A stretch of DNA of 64,000 nt, taken from NCBI RefSeq assembly GCF_033193315.1, contig NZ_CP136187.1, forward strand, positions 2,046,001 through 2,110,000, written 5' to 3'. This DNA is from Agathobaculum sp. NTUH-O15-33. GTDB taxonomy: Bacteria > Bacillota > Clostridia > Oscillospirales > Butyricicoccaceae. This document shows positions 24,435-32,583 of this stretch, piece after piece (position 1 is the first letter of the stretch; every line of letters begins with the position of its first letter). Position numbers and translations under genes: made by a program. Below the pieces are notes generated by a model. It was given only the letters and a program-made list of their open reading frames with translations. It had not been told where the DNA came from and searched no databases.

Positions 24435-25706
24435 ATGAAGACCTATCAATATCCCAATAGCAGCAAAATGATGGAGAAGGCAAAGCAGTTTATTCCCAGC
24501 GGCATCCCCGGACATCAGGGCGTCGCCTCCTTTATGCCGCTGGAGCATTATCCGATTTTTTCCGACCATGCCGAGGGAACCTATTTCTGGGATGTGGACG
24601 GTAACAAATTCCTTGATTTTATGTGTGGGTACGGCCCCAATATCCTTGGCTATAACGACCCCGATGTCAATAAGGCCGCCATGGAGCAGATGAAGAAGGA
24701 GGACTGTGTATCCCAGCCCTCTACCAAGATGATCGAGCTGGCGGAGCTTTTGGTAAACACGATCGACACGGCCGACTGGGCGTTTTTCGCAAAAAACGGC
24801 GGCGACGTGACCAGCCTAGCTCTGCTCGTGGCCAAGGCCGCCACCGGACGCCAAAAGATCGTGCTGATCAACCACAGCTACCACGGTGTCGCGCCCTGGG
24901 CGCAAAGCCCCGGCGCAGCGGACGGTATGTTCAACAAGGAGCAGGAGGACCTGATCTATATCGACTGGAACAGCGTCGAGCAGTTGGAGCAGGCCATCGC
25001 CGAAAACCCCGGACAGATCGCCGGCTTTATCTCCACCCCGTACTATCAGCCCGCCCTGATGCGAAATGAACTGCCGGCTGCCGATTATTGGAGCCGCGTG
25101 CGCGATATTTGCACGAAGAATGGCATCGTCCTTATTCTGGACGACGTGCGCTGCGGTTTCCGTCTCGACATGGCCGGTTCCGACCGGTACTATGGTTTCA
25201 ACGCCGACCTTGTCTGCATGTGCAAATCTCTGGCGAACGGCTACAACATCTCTACGCTCATGGGCATCGAAAGCCTGAAGGAAGCCTGCGAAAAGGTTTA
25301 TTTCACCGGCAGCTATTGGCTGAGCGCCGTTCCCATGGCCGCTTCCATCGCCTGTATCAATAAGCTGAAGGCCATGAACGCTCCCGAGCGCCTGCTGAAG
25401 CTGGGTAAAATGTACACCGATGGCCTTGAAAAGCTGGCAGTAAGATATGGCTACCGCATGGAGGTCAGCGCCGAACCGTCCCTGTTCTACCTCTTTTTGC
25501 TGCAGGATCCAGCCGCCCAAAGCTGGGATTTATTCGGGCCCGATGGCGAGCTGCACAGAGCGTGGATCGGTGAGAATGTGCGCCGCGGCGTATTCCTTAC
25601 CAATTATCACAATCAGTTCATCAACTGTGCAATGACCGAGGACGACATCAAGTTTGCCTTGGAAGTGGCCGACGAAGCGTTCCATGCGGTAAAGGATAGG
25701 TTTTAA
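24435..25706 (+). CDS. Class-III PLP-dependent aminotransferase (glutamate-1-semialdehyde aminotransferase-like)
   Basis: This is a PLP enzyme of 423 residues, fold type I class III. Key features are the substrate/cofactor segment FFAKNGGDVTSLALLVAKAATGRQKIV, HSYHG, the PLP-pyridine Asp in LILDDVRCGFR, and the Schiff-base Lys in MCKSLANGY. The sequence resembles the HemL/GSA-type subgroup but the neighbours are not haem genes, so it likely transaminates an amino acid or amino sugar-like substrate. The ATG at 24435 has GGAGG upstream; the open frame extends further upstream without signals. It is divergent from the reductase/alanine dehydrogenase cluster, with which it may share amino-group metabolism (inference). 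Confidence 0.9.
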   Translation: MKTYQYPNSSKMMEKAKQFIPSGIPGHQGVASFMPLEHYPIFSDHAEGTYFWDVDGNKFLDFMCGYGPNILGYNDPDVNKAAMEQMKKEDCVSQPSTKMIELAELLVNTIDTADWAFFAKNGGDVTSLALLVAKAATGRQKIVLINHSYHGVAPWAQSPGAADGMFNKEQEDLIYIDWNSVEQLEQAIAENPGQIAGFISTPYYQPALMRNELPAADYWSRVRDICTKNGIVLILDDVRCGFRLDMAGSDRYYGFNADLVCMCKSLANGYNISTLMGIESLKEACEKVYFTGSYWLSAVPMAASIACINKLKAMNAPERLLKLGKMYTDGLEKLAVRYGYRMEVSAEPSLFYLFLLQDPAAQSWDLFGPDGELHRAWIGENVRRGVFLTNYHNQFINCAMTEDDIKFALEVADEAFHAVKDRF

Positions 25707-25715
25707 TTTTTTCTA

Positions 25716-25749
25716 AAAGCCGGACGGTATTGATTAACCGTCCGGCTTT
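25716..25749 (+). terminator. Terminator of the aminotransferase gene
   Basis: AAAGCCGGACGGT (25716-25728) pairs perfectly with ACCGTCCGGCTTT (25737-25749) over an 8-base loop. It begins 10 bases after the stop codon. The T-run is short (CTTTCCC). Confidence 0.75.
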
Positions 25750-25777
25750 CCCTGTTTGTAAGAGCGGCGCCAATTAA

Positions 25778-25817
25778 AGATGGCAGCAACCAGTTTTTAT
25801 TCTGGTTGCTGCCATTA
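25778..25817. repeat. Terminator-hairpin direct repeat, left copy (element A)
   Basis: Fourteen base pairs of perfect stem (25780-25793 with 25802-25815) enclose the loop TTTTTATT. It is identical over 40 bases to the copy at 26083-26122, and the minus-strand side is followed by CTTTAATT. Confidence 0.85.
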
Positions 25818-26082
25818 CAGCGTGTCAAAGAACCCCTCGCGCCGCAGCGCGCATAAAATCGAATTTTGCCGCAAGTGGCAAAATTCATAAAAACCGGGAG
25901 CACGTATCTCGGTTTGCTCTCATTTAATCGCCGCACGGCGGCGGTCAGTGGATAGAGGCCTACGGGCTATACAAACCGACTTCAAGTGTGCCTGTAAGGC
26001 GCGCGCAGAAGCCGGAATGCTCGATCGAAATGGGGCTTTGTTTCGATCGACAGACTGTCAAAACTTGTTTTTTGACAGTCTG

Positions 26083-26122
26083 AGATGGCAGCAACCAGTT
26101 TTTATTCTGGTTGCTGCCATTA
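26083..26122. repeat. Terminator-hairpin direct repeat, right copy (element A)
   Basis: The stem at 26085-26098 pairs with 26107-26120. On the plus strand it is followed by TATTTTTGTC, so this copy keeps the T-tail of the presumed original terminator, 30 bases from the stop of the dehydrogenase gene. Confidence 0.85.
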
Positions 26123-26151
26123 TTTTTGTCACGATTTTCTTTCAGATCCGT

Positions 26152-27012
26152 TTATTCGCGGCGATAGTGCTCGATCAGCGCCTGTGTGCCTTCGTCTCCA
26201 TGGCCCTGCGCTTCAAGCTCCACGCACATTTCGCATACCGTGCGCAGAACGGGTAACGGAACGGTTGTTTGCGCCAGCGCAATATGCATGTCCTTGATAA
26301 AATGCTTCAGAAAAAATCCCGGGGCATTGTCGTGCGCCATCATTTTGGGCATCTGGTTGCTCATTTGCCAGCTTCCAGCAGCGCCTTGACTGATACTGTC
26401 CAGCATTTTTTGCGTGTTCAGCCCGGTCAGCTCGCCATATCGCAGCGCTTCACATACACCGGAGAGCGCGCCCGCGATCGCGATTTGGTTGGCCATTTTG
26501 GTGTGCTGCCCGCTGCCCGCCGGTCCCTCTAGGATTATGGTGTTCCCCATGGCCTGCAAAATGGGCAAACACACCTCAAAATCAGCCGCATCACCGCCGA
26601 CCATAATGGAAAGCGTACCATTTTTTGCTCCGGCGTCGCCGCCGGAAACCGGCGCGTCCAGCGCATGCAGACCACATGCGGCCGCCTGCTGCGCAATGCG
26701 CACGGACAGCCGCGGGTCTGTCGTCGTCATATCGATCAGATAGGTGCCGATATTCGCCGCCGCTAGGATGCCGTGATCGCCAAAATAAACCTGCTCCACA
26801 TCCTGCGGATAGCCGACCATGGTGATCACCGCATCGCGTCCGCGCGCGCAAGCAGCCGCAGTATCGCACCAATCGGCTCCGGTCTCTGCAAGGAATGCGG
26901 CGAGCTTATCCTTGCTGCGTGAATAAACCGATACCTCGTAGCCGTTGGCCAGCAGATTGCGTACCATATGCCGCCCCATCACGCCAACGCCGATAAACCC
27001 TATCTTTTTCAT
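26152..27012 (-). CDS. 3-hydroxyisobutyrate dehydrogenase family oxidoreductase
   Basis: This is an NAD(P)-dependent beta-hydroxyacid dehydrogenase of 286 residues. It has the N-terminal dinucleotide motif KKIGFIGVGVMGRHMVRNL, the substrate-loop APVSGGDAGAKNGTLSIMVGG and the catalytic Lys in GQHTKMANQ. Family members oxidise 3-hydroxyisobutyrate, tartronate semialdehyde, L-threonate or related short hydroxy acids. The ATG at 27012 is 8 bases after AAGGAG (a TTG two codons upstream is less suitable). It lies 31 bases after the next dehydrogenase gene in a two-gene operon behind a sigma-54 promoter. Confidence 0.92.
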   Translation of the reverse strand: MKKIGFIGVGVMGRHMVRNLLANGYEVSVYSRSKDKLAAFLAETGADWCDTAAACARGRDAVITMVGYPQDVEQVYFGDHGILAAANIGTYLIDMTTTDPRLSVRIAQQAAACGLHALDAPVSGGDAGAKNGTLSIMVGGDAADFEVCLPILQAMGNTIILEGPAGSGQHTKMANQIAIAGALSGVCEALRYGELTGLNTQKMLDSISQGAAGSWQMSNQMPKMMAHDNAPGFFLKHFIKDMHIALAQTTVPLPVLRTVCEMCVELEAQGHGDEGTQALIEHYRRE

Positions 27013-27043
27013 TATCAATGCTCCTTACTTGCCTTTATCCGTC

Positions 27044-27982
27044 TTATTCTTCAGGCATTTCCCAACAAAAGCATGCGTAATACGGCGCTGCTTTACGCCT
27101 GAGATAATCGGCGTCGTCCTTGCCGCCCCAATCATAAAGGCCGTGTCCCGCCGCACGCCCGGTCCCGCCTGTTGCAAGGCCTGTTGTAACGATTTGCTGC
27201 ACCTCCCGCGCGCCGCATAAATCAGGATACACGCACCGGGCAATATCACTCTCCATTTGGAACCCGACATCGTCAAAATACTCCAGCAGTCCGATCGACG
27301 CATATCGCATACCGACCGCGTATTTGACCGCCTTGTCCACATCTTCGGCCGATACGACTTCCTGCTCGATCAAGTAAAGCGCCTCGCGGAACAGGGCCTG
27401 CGCAAAACGATTGATAATAAAGCCCGGTACGCTTTTTTTGAGCACGACCACTTGACGATCCAGCGCTTCCAAAAATGTTTTCGCGCGCGCCATGATCTCC
27501 GGCGTTGTCTTGGGTCCGCCAACCAGTTCCACAAGCGGCAGCATATGCGCCGGCTGAAACGGATGTGTGACCACAAAACGCTCGGGATAGGTCATGTCCG
27601 CTGTTAATAGCTCCGTTGAGATCGCCGAAGTGGTGGATGCCATCAGGGTTCCCTGCGCAACGACCGCTTCTAATTGCCGGTATATCTCCTTTTTCACCGC
27701 TAGATCCTCGAACGCCGCTTCCAGCACAAAGACACAGTCCGACAGCGACGCCATATCCGTAGAAAAGGCGAAACGTTTCCAGATTGCGGCACAGTTTTTT
27801 TCTGTTGCAAGCCCCTGTTGTTTCATCTCGTCTAAATTGTCCTGTAATATCCGGCGGCAGCGGACAAGATCGTTTTCATCCAGCCCAATAATCGTCACCC
27901 AGCAGCCATGTCCCGCCATGAGGGTCGCCATACCCGCGCCGACACGTCCCGCGCCGACTACGCCAGTTTTGCAATGCATCAT
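27044..27982 (-). CDS. 3-hydroxyacyl-CoA dehydrogenase-family protein (L-gulonate/carnitine dehydrogenase-like)
   Basis: This is an NAD-dependent dehydrogenase of 312 residues. It has an N-terminal Rossmann motif GVVGAGRVGAGMATLMAGHG, VLEAAFEDLAVKKEIY, the catalytic His in THPFQPAHMLPLVELVGG, then GFIINRFAQALFREALYLI in the C-terminal dimer domain. The HPFxPxxLLPLVE form is characteristic of the branch acting on free 3-hydroxy acids (L-gulonate 3-dehydrogenase, L-carnitine dehydrogenase), not on CoA thioesters, so a hydroxy-acid substrate is likely (inference). AAAGGAG precedes the ATG at 27982. It is transcribed from a sigma-54 promoter about 65 bases upstream. Confidence 0.88.
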   Translation of the reverse strand: MMHCKTGVVGAGRVGAGMATLMAGHGCWVTIIGLDENDLVRCRRILQDNLDEMKQQGLATEKNCAAIWKRFAFSTDMASLSDCVFVLEAAFEDLAVKKEIYRQLEAVVAQGTLMASTTSAISTELLTADMTYPERFVVTHPFQPAHMLPLVELVGGPKTTPEIMARAKTFLEALDRQVVVLKKSVPGFIINRFAQALFREALYLIEQEVVSAEDVDKAVKYAVGMRYASIGLLEYFDDVGFQMESDIARCVYPDLCGAREVQQIVTTGLATGGTGRAAGHGLYDWGGKDDADYLRRKAAPYYACFCWEMPEE

Positions 27983-28032
27983 TTCTATGATTCTCCTTTC
28001 AAGTCTCAAGACCGGTTGACAATTTGCTATAC

Positions 28033-28049
28033 AGCATATTGCTTGCCAT
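28033..28049 (-). promoter_or_regulatory. Sigma-54 promoter for the two-dehydrogenase operon
   Basis: On the minus strand the sequence reads A-TGGCAAG-CAAT-ATGCT, with GG at 28047-28046 and GC at 28035-28034, separated by exactly 10 bases. This matches TGGCACG-N4-TTGC apart from two non-core positions. Expected transcription start is near 28022, 40 bases from the start codon. An activator gene of the sigma-54 type lies immediately upstream. Confidence 0.75.
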
Positions 28050-28162
28050 ATCGGCCTATTTGCCAAAAAAGGAGCGTAACGCACAAAATTTTTGACACGA
28101 TTGCAACGAATTGCCGAAAATCCGCTCTGTCAAACCCCAAATACCAAATTGATTTTCTATCC

Positions 28163-28198
28163 GTGCAACAGTTTCGTTGAAACACCTGAAACAGTGCA
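28163..28198. promoter_or_regulatory. Candidate upstream activator site (left side)
   Basis: GTGCAACAG (28163-28171) runs into the perfect palindrome GTTTCGTTGAAAC (28171-28183). A second TGAAACAGTGCA (28187-28198) follows, giving an overall TGCA...TGCA dyad. It lies 115-150 bases upstream of the leftward sigma-54 promoter, the usual distance for enhancer-binding proteins. The same GTGCAACAG occurs on the other side of the activator gene. Confidence 0.6.
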
Positions 28199-28215
28199 TA
28201 CGCGCCATGACGCGG

Positions 28216-30147
28216 TCAGCTTTGTTCCGTCTCCAGCCGTTTGAGCTGACGCCAAAGCGTGACGCGGCTTATGCCCAGCGCTTTGGCCGCCTCTGTTTTA
28301 TTGCCTTTCGCTGCCTCCAGCGCGTCAAGCAGCCTTTCCAGTTCCAATTCGGTTGCCGGTTTCTCCGGCTCAGCCATCGGCGCAAGGCAGCCGCTTCCTT
28401 TAGATAAAAAGTCCTTTAGCATATCGGCTTCCACCACATGCGCTGAGCCGCCCAGCACGCATAACCGCTCACAAAAATTGCGCAGCTCACGGATATTGCC
28501 TTGCCAGAGCTGCCGCTCCAATAGCTGCTCGGCTGAAGGAGAAAGCCGGATCGGCTTCCTACTCTGCCCTAAACAGAATTCATCCAGAAACGCCTGCGCC
28601 AGCAGTGTGATATCGCCGCCGCGCTCCCGCAGGGGCGGTATCATCAAGTCGAGCACATCCAGACGGTAAAACAGATCTTCCCGAAACAATCCCTTTTGCA
28701 CCTGCTCGTATAGATTTCGGTTGCTAGCGGCAATGATGCGTACATCGATCGGGATCACTTTATCATGGCCGATGCGCATGATCTCCCTTTCCTGAATCAC
28801 GCGAAGCAAGCGGCTTTGTAACGCCAGAGGCATTTCTGATATTTCATCTAAAAAAATCGTTCCGTTATGCGCCAGTTCAAACAGACCGGGTTTCCCCTCC
28901 TTACTGGCGCCGGTGAACGCACCGCCGGCATAACCAAACAGCTCGCTTTCCAGCAAATTCTCCGGAATTGCCGCGCAGTTGATAGCGACAAACGGCTGGC
29001 CCCGCCGCCCGCTGGCATTGTGAATTGATTGGCTGAACAGTTCTTTGCCCGTGCCGCTCTCTCCAAAGATAACAATGCTGGAATTGGTTTGTGCATAAGC
29101 GTTTGCACGCCGGATGCATTCGCGGATCGGCGCGCTCTCTCCAATGATATTGTCAAACGTGTATTTTGCCGTATGCCCTTTGTGATAAATCTTGCCGCGC
29201 AGCTTCCCCTCCGTCTCCTGAATCTGGTTTGCATTCAAAACGGTCAGCACATAGCCAATCACTTCTTCCCGCAAATATATCGTAATTTTCTTAACGGACA
29301 GATGGGTTTGCGCATACTCAACAATCTCGTCAATATAGTCGCCCGATTGTTTGATCAGCTTTGCGATTTGCGGAGATCGCAGCACCTCCCGTATGGGCAT
29401 GCCCAAGAACCAATTCCCGGGCGCAAGATCCAATATATTGTGCGCAGAATGGTTCATCGATAAAATATTGCCGTTTTGATCGAGCGCGATTAGTCCCTCA
29501 AATGCATTGTCCACCATTGCCGAGCGCAACAGGCTCTGCTCCTTTGTTTCACGGCTGACTACGCCAAGCTGTTTGGCCGCGGTAATGGCGTTCCATATCG
29601 AGCTTCTGCCGGAAGTCAGCAAAATATGTTCTACGCCAAGGTTGTGCGCGTAAGTACAGCCCCGCATGCCGCCCAATATCACCTTTTTCCCATCTGCAAC
29701 GGCACGCATGACGACACGGTATATTTCTTCGTCCGTATTTTCTTCTAGGTAGTAAGGTGTGACATTGACGCCGATTTTTTGAGCGGTCTGCTCGATCCCC
29801 AAAATCATATTTGTCGAGCCGATCATGGCGGCGGGCGTCTGCCCGTAATGCTCCTTTAAATTATAGAGCACATTTAACGTATCTTCACCCGATATGACGA
29901 GTTCAACAATCGGCAACGGAAACCCACGGCGCTTAAGGTCAAAAGCAGTCGCGCCGCGCGCGATGATCACATCCGCGTCCAGATCGAGTGACAGCGCCTG
30001 CGCCGTCGTCGGTGCAAGAAGTACGCAAAGATCATAAGCGCGTGCGCCGTTCTGTTCGGCTCGGTCGTTTTCCATGCATTCCGCAAAAACCTGCTCCGCT
30101 TCCTTCTTCAAATCTTCAAATGGCGCGATCAATACAATGCGGATCAT
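28216..30147 (-). CDS. Sigma-54-dependent transcriptional activator, PrpR type
   Basis: This is an enhancer-binding protein of 643 residues. The N-terminal ~190 residues match the PrpR_N sensor layout (MIRIVLIAPFEDL, then DVIIARGATAFDLKR and GGMRGCTYAHNLG). A PAS-like segment follows (about 210-300, ALDQNGNILSMNHSAHNILDL). The AAA+ domain has Walker A GESGTGKE (362-369), the sigma-54-contacting GAFTGA (409-414) and Walker B TIFLDE. A FIS-type helix-turn-helix closes the protein (NKTEAAKALGISRVTLWRQL). The ATG at 30147 follows GGGAGGG. It is flanked on both sides by sigma-54 promoters with matching upstream half-sites, so it almost certainly drives both operons. The inducer is probably an organic acid bound by PrpR_N (inference). 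Confidence 0.95.
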   Translation of the reverse strand: MIRIVLIAPFEDLKKEAEQVFAECMENDRAEQNGARAYDLCVLLAPTTAQALSLDLDADVIIARGATAFDLKRRGFPLPIVELVISGEDTLNVLYNLKEHYGQTPAAMIGSTNMILGIEQTAQKIGVNVTPYYLEENTDEEIYRVVMRAVADGKKVILGGMRGCTYAHNLGVEHILLTSGRSSIWNAITAAKQLGVVSRETKEQSLLRSAMVDNAFEGLIALDQNGNILSMNHSAHNILDLAPGNWFLGMPIREVLRSPQIAKLIKQSGDYIDEIVEYAQTHLSVKKITIYLREEVIGYVLTVLNANQIQETEGKLRGKIYHKGHTAKYTFDNIIGESAPIRECIRRANAYAQTNSSIVIFGESGTGKELFSQSIHNASGRRGQPFVAINCAAIPENLLESELFGYAGGAFTGASKEGKPGLFELAHNGTIFLDEISEMPLALQSRLLRVIQEREIMRIGHDKVIPIDVRIIAASNRNLYEQVQKGLFREDLFYRLDVLDLMIPPLRERGGDITLLAQAFLDEFCLGQSRKPIRLSPSAEQLLERQLWQGNIRELRNFCERLCVLGGSAHVVEADMLKDFLSKGSGCLAPMAEPEKPATELELERLLDALEAAKGNKTEAAKALGISRVTLWRQLKRLETEQS

Positions 30148-30174
30148 CCAATCCCTCCCCCAGACTGCGTTTCC

Positions 30175-30201
30175 TGTGCAACAGCGTTTCATATCGCGTT
30201 T
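30175..30201. promoter_or_regulatory. Candidate upstream activator site (right side)
   Basis: TGTGCAACAG-CGTTTC (30175-30190) is followed by a second CGTTTCG. The GTGCAACAG half-site (30176-30184) is identical to that at 28163-28171 and is again followed by GTTTC. It is 130-158 bases upstream of the rightward sigma-54 promoter. Confidence 0.6.
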
Positions 30202-30330
30202 CGTTTGTTACGTCTTACCGCAACAACCATACCATATGAAAGGTTTGCTTTCAAGAGTTTTATGTATATTTTGCACAATTTTATAGATTTCACTTGAACA
30301 CAAAAGAATTTTTTGACGCGCCCTGCAACC

Positions 30331-30347
30331 TTGGCACGGTTCATGCT
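30331..30347 (+). promoter_or_regulatory. Sigma-54 promoter of the 14.6-kb catabolic operon
   Basis: TTGGCACG-GTTC-ATGCT has GG at 30333-30334 and GC at 30345-30346, exactly 10 bases apart. It matches the consensus YTGGCACG-N4-TTGCW with one non-core difference. It lies 56 bases upstream of the first start codon and downstream of the divergent activator gene. Confidence 0.88.
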
Positions 30348-30402
30348 ATTTAACAGGATGAACGCAAAACAGGCGTATATATAAACAAAGGAGGACATGC
30401 AA

Positions 30403-31368
30403 ATGAAACAACAAGTCCTGATCCCCTCCGACATCTCAGAAGCAGGTAAGCAATACCTGCGCGACCGGGGATATGAGATCAAAATGGGACATGGGCTGAG
30501 TGAGGACTGCATCATCGCGGATGCCCGAGGCTGCGACGCCATCCTAGTACGCAACGAGCCCATCACCAGACGGATACTGGAAAACATACCATCCGTTAAA
30601 GTACTGAGCAAGCACGGCGTCGGGCTTGACAAGATCGATCTGCAGGCCGCCGCCGAGCAAAACCTTTGGGTCACAAACGGACCCATGTCCAATGCGGTCG
30701 CCGTCGCGGAGCATACGGTCATGCTGTTGCTTGCCTGCGCCAAAAAGCTGGTGCGGTTTGATCTGGCAATTCGCTCGGGAGATTACAATATTCGCAATAC
30801 GGTAAAGGGGATAGACGTAGAAGGCAAAACGATCGGCATTATCGGGTGCGGCAAGATCGGTTCCATGGTCGCGAAAAAATGTATTTTTGGTTTTGGGATG
30901 AGAGCCGTCGGTTACGACCCGTTTCTACCGTCAGAAGCTCGTATGCCGGAGATGGAATATACCGATCGGCTGGAAGAGGTATTCCGTGTCGCGGATTTTG
31001 TCTCCTTACATGTGCCCGCCACCGAACAAAACACCGGCTTTGTCAATCAAGAGCTGCTTTCGCTGATGAAACCCACCGCCTATTTAATCAACGCCGCGCG
31101 CGGATCGATTATCAACGAACCCGATCTGTATGAAGCGTTAAAAAGCGAGAAAATCGCCGGAGCCGGTCTGGACGTCTATGCGCAGGAGCCCCCTTCTCCT
31201 GAAAACCCGCTCTTCACACTGCCCAATATCACGGTAACGCCGCACAATGCATCGCTGACCTATGAAACGACCGATCGCATGGGCCTGCATGCGGCGCAGG
31301 GCATCGATGAGGTGCTCTCCGGTAAAACGCCGACCTGGCCGTGCGTAATCCCCCAAAATCCGAGATAG
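30403..31368 (+). CDS. D-2-hydroxyacid dehydrogenase (phosphoglycerate dehydrogenase-like)
   Basis: This is an NAD-dependent dehydrogenase of 321 residues. It has the Rossmann motif IGIIGCGKIGSMVAKK and the catalytic triad residues Arg (INAARGSIINE), Glu (YAQEPPSPENPLF) and His (VTPHNASLTYET). There is no C-terminal ACT domain, so it is not the regulated serine-biosynthesis form. It would oxidise or reduce a D-2-hydroxy acid. The ATG at 30403 is 8 bases after AAAGGAGG (an ATG at 30397 is too close). First gene of the sigma-54 operon. Confidence 0.9.
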   Translation: MKQQVLIPSDISEAGKQYLRDRGYEIKMGHGLSEDCIIADARGCDAILVRNEPITRRILENIPSVKVLSKHGVGLDKIDLQAAAEQNLWVTNGPMSNAVAVAEHTVMLLLACAKKLVRFDLAIRSGDYNIRNTVKGIDVEGKTIGIIGCGKIGSMVAKKCIFGFGMRAVGYDPFLPSEARMPEMEYTDRLEEVFRVADFVSLHVPATEQNTGFVNQELLSLMKPTAYLINAARGSIINEPDLYEALKSEKIAGAGLDVYAQEPPSPENPLFTLPNITVTPHNASLTYETTDRMGLHAAQGIDEVLSGKTPTWPCVIPQNPR

Positions 31369-31391
31369 GCATAACCGCAAAGGAGAACGCG

Positions 31392-32564
31392 ATGTATCAA
31401 CTAAGAAACAAGAAGTATGACCTCGTTTTGAAAAACGGCACCCTGATTGATACGATCGGCGGTTTTGAAACCAAGGCCGATCTTGCTGTAACCGCTGGAA
31501 AGATCGCATCCATCGGCAATATTCCCGCCGAAAACGCACAAATGACCGTGGACGCCGAGGGCTGCTATGTATCCGCCGGTCTCATCGATTATCACTGCCA
31601 TGTTTTTCACGGCGGCGACTGGGCAAGCTGTCCGGCCGATGTCTATGCGCTTGCGAACGGTGTCACAACCGTAGTCGATGCGGGCTCGACCGGCTGCGGC
31701 GGATTCCCCCTCTTTTGGCGCGCAGTCATGGCGCACAGCTTGGTCCATGTCAAAGCATATTTGTTTATCGGCACCGGCGGACAGGTTGGGCTGGGCTGTG
31801 TGGAGGATGAGAACCCGGCGCACATCAACCGCGATGGGATCGCCGAACTGTGTCGGCGGTATCCGAACGATATCGTCGGCATCAAATTAAAGCTCGACAA
31901 GGAGCATTTGTCTGCTTTTGGGATCGAGCCGCTGCGGGAAGCGATTCGCCTAGGCGAACAAACCGGACTGCGCGTCTCGGCCCATGCTACCGACCCGGTC
32001 GTACCGGTAGACGACTTCATCGACTTGCTCCGGCCCGGCGATATTTACTGCCATATGTTCCATGAGACCGGCGAAGGCATTTTGGACAAAGCGGGCGGCG
32101 TGCGCGGCAGCATCCGACGCGCGCGCGATCGCGGCGTCCTCTTCGACGCGGCGCATGGAAAAACAAACAATTTCTCGCTATCCTGTGCGCAAAAAGCGAT
32201 ACAGCAAGGCTTTCTGCCAGACATTATCAGTTCCGATTACACGAAGATCTCTTTATCCGCCCGCTATCCGTTCACTATGATGCTGTCAGAATACTTAAAC
32301 CTCGGGATGCGCTTTTCCGAGGTGCTGAGATGCTGCACCGAGGTTCCCGCAAAGCTGCTGTTCGGCCGGCAAACCCCGTTTCTCGCGATCGGCGAACCCG
32401 CCGATCTTGCGGTTTTAAAGGTTGCCGAGCGCCCCGTGACCTTTTGGGATTTTTACGGAAACACGGTTTGCGGCGACCGGCTTATTGAAAACAAAATGAC
32501 TATTTGCAATGGCGAAATTCTGTTCGATCAACTAGATGATAAATATCAAAGATTCAATGGATAA
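31392..32564 (+). CDS. Amidohydrolase/deacetylase-family metallohydrolase
   Basis: This is a metal-dependent TIM-barrel hydrolase of 390 residues, dihydroorotase/adenine-deaminase-like. Metal ligands are visible: HxH at His68/His70 (IDYHCHVFHGG), a probable carboxylated Lys in GIKLKL, later His in VSAHAT and CHMFHET, and Asp in ISSDYT. The N-terminal beta-sandwich segment YDLVLKNGTLIDTIGGFETKADLAV and the C-terminal return (ADLAVLKV) are typical. It resembles the poorly characterised EF_0837-type amidohydrolases. AAAGGAGAA precedes the ATG. It may open a ring or deacylate the substrate imported by the TRAP systems (inference). Confidence 0.88.
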   Translation: MYQLRNKKYDLVLKNGTLIDTIGGFETKADLAVTAGKIASIGNIPAENAQMTVDAEGCYVSAGLIDYHCHVFHGGDWASCPADVYALANGVTTVVDAGSTGCGGFPLFWRAVMAHSLVHVKAYLFIGTGGQVGLGCVEDENPAHINRDGIAELCRRYPNDIVGIKLKLDKEHLSAFGIEPLREAIRLGEQTGLRVSAHATDPVVPVDDFIDLLRPGDIYCHMFHETGEGILDKAGGVRGSIRRARDRGVLFDAAHGKTNNFSLSCAQKAIQQGFLPDIISSDYTKISLSARYPFTMMLSEYLNLGMRFSEVLRCCTEVPAKLLFGRQTPFLAIGEPADLAVLKVAERPVTFWDFYGNTVCGDRLIENKMTICNGEILFDQLDDKYQRFNG

Positions 32565-32583
32565 GAAAAAAAGGAGAATTGCT

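Larger units (their letters stand above)
25778..26122. mobile_element. Hairpin-flanked intergenic element A (MITE-like), inserted in a terminator
   Basis: A 40-base sequence, itself a perfect hairpin (ATGGCAGCAACCAG pairing with CTGGTTGCTGCCAT), is present as two identical direct copies at 25778-25817 and 26083-26122. Between them lies a 265-base body of consecutive perfect hairpins: 25861-25886 (10-bp stem), 26021-26050 (10-bp) and 26051-26082 (13-bp). The body starts CAGCGTGTCAAA and ends TTTGACAGTCTG; these are inverted to each other at 10 of 12 positions. Body ends and a 16-base core (25840-25855) are shared with element B at 51374-51660. No gene is encoded. It lies between the convergent aminotransferase and dehydrogenase genes, where the hairpin would be their common terminator. 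Confidence 0.7.

Noticed and set aside
25948..26256. Open frame across element A and the 3' end of the dehydrogenase gene
   Set aside because: It crosses three perfect hairpins and has no ribosome binding site; the region is structural, not coding.
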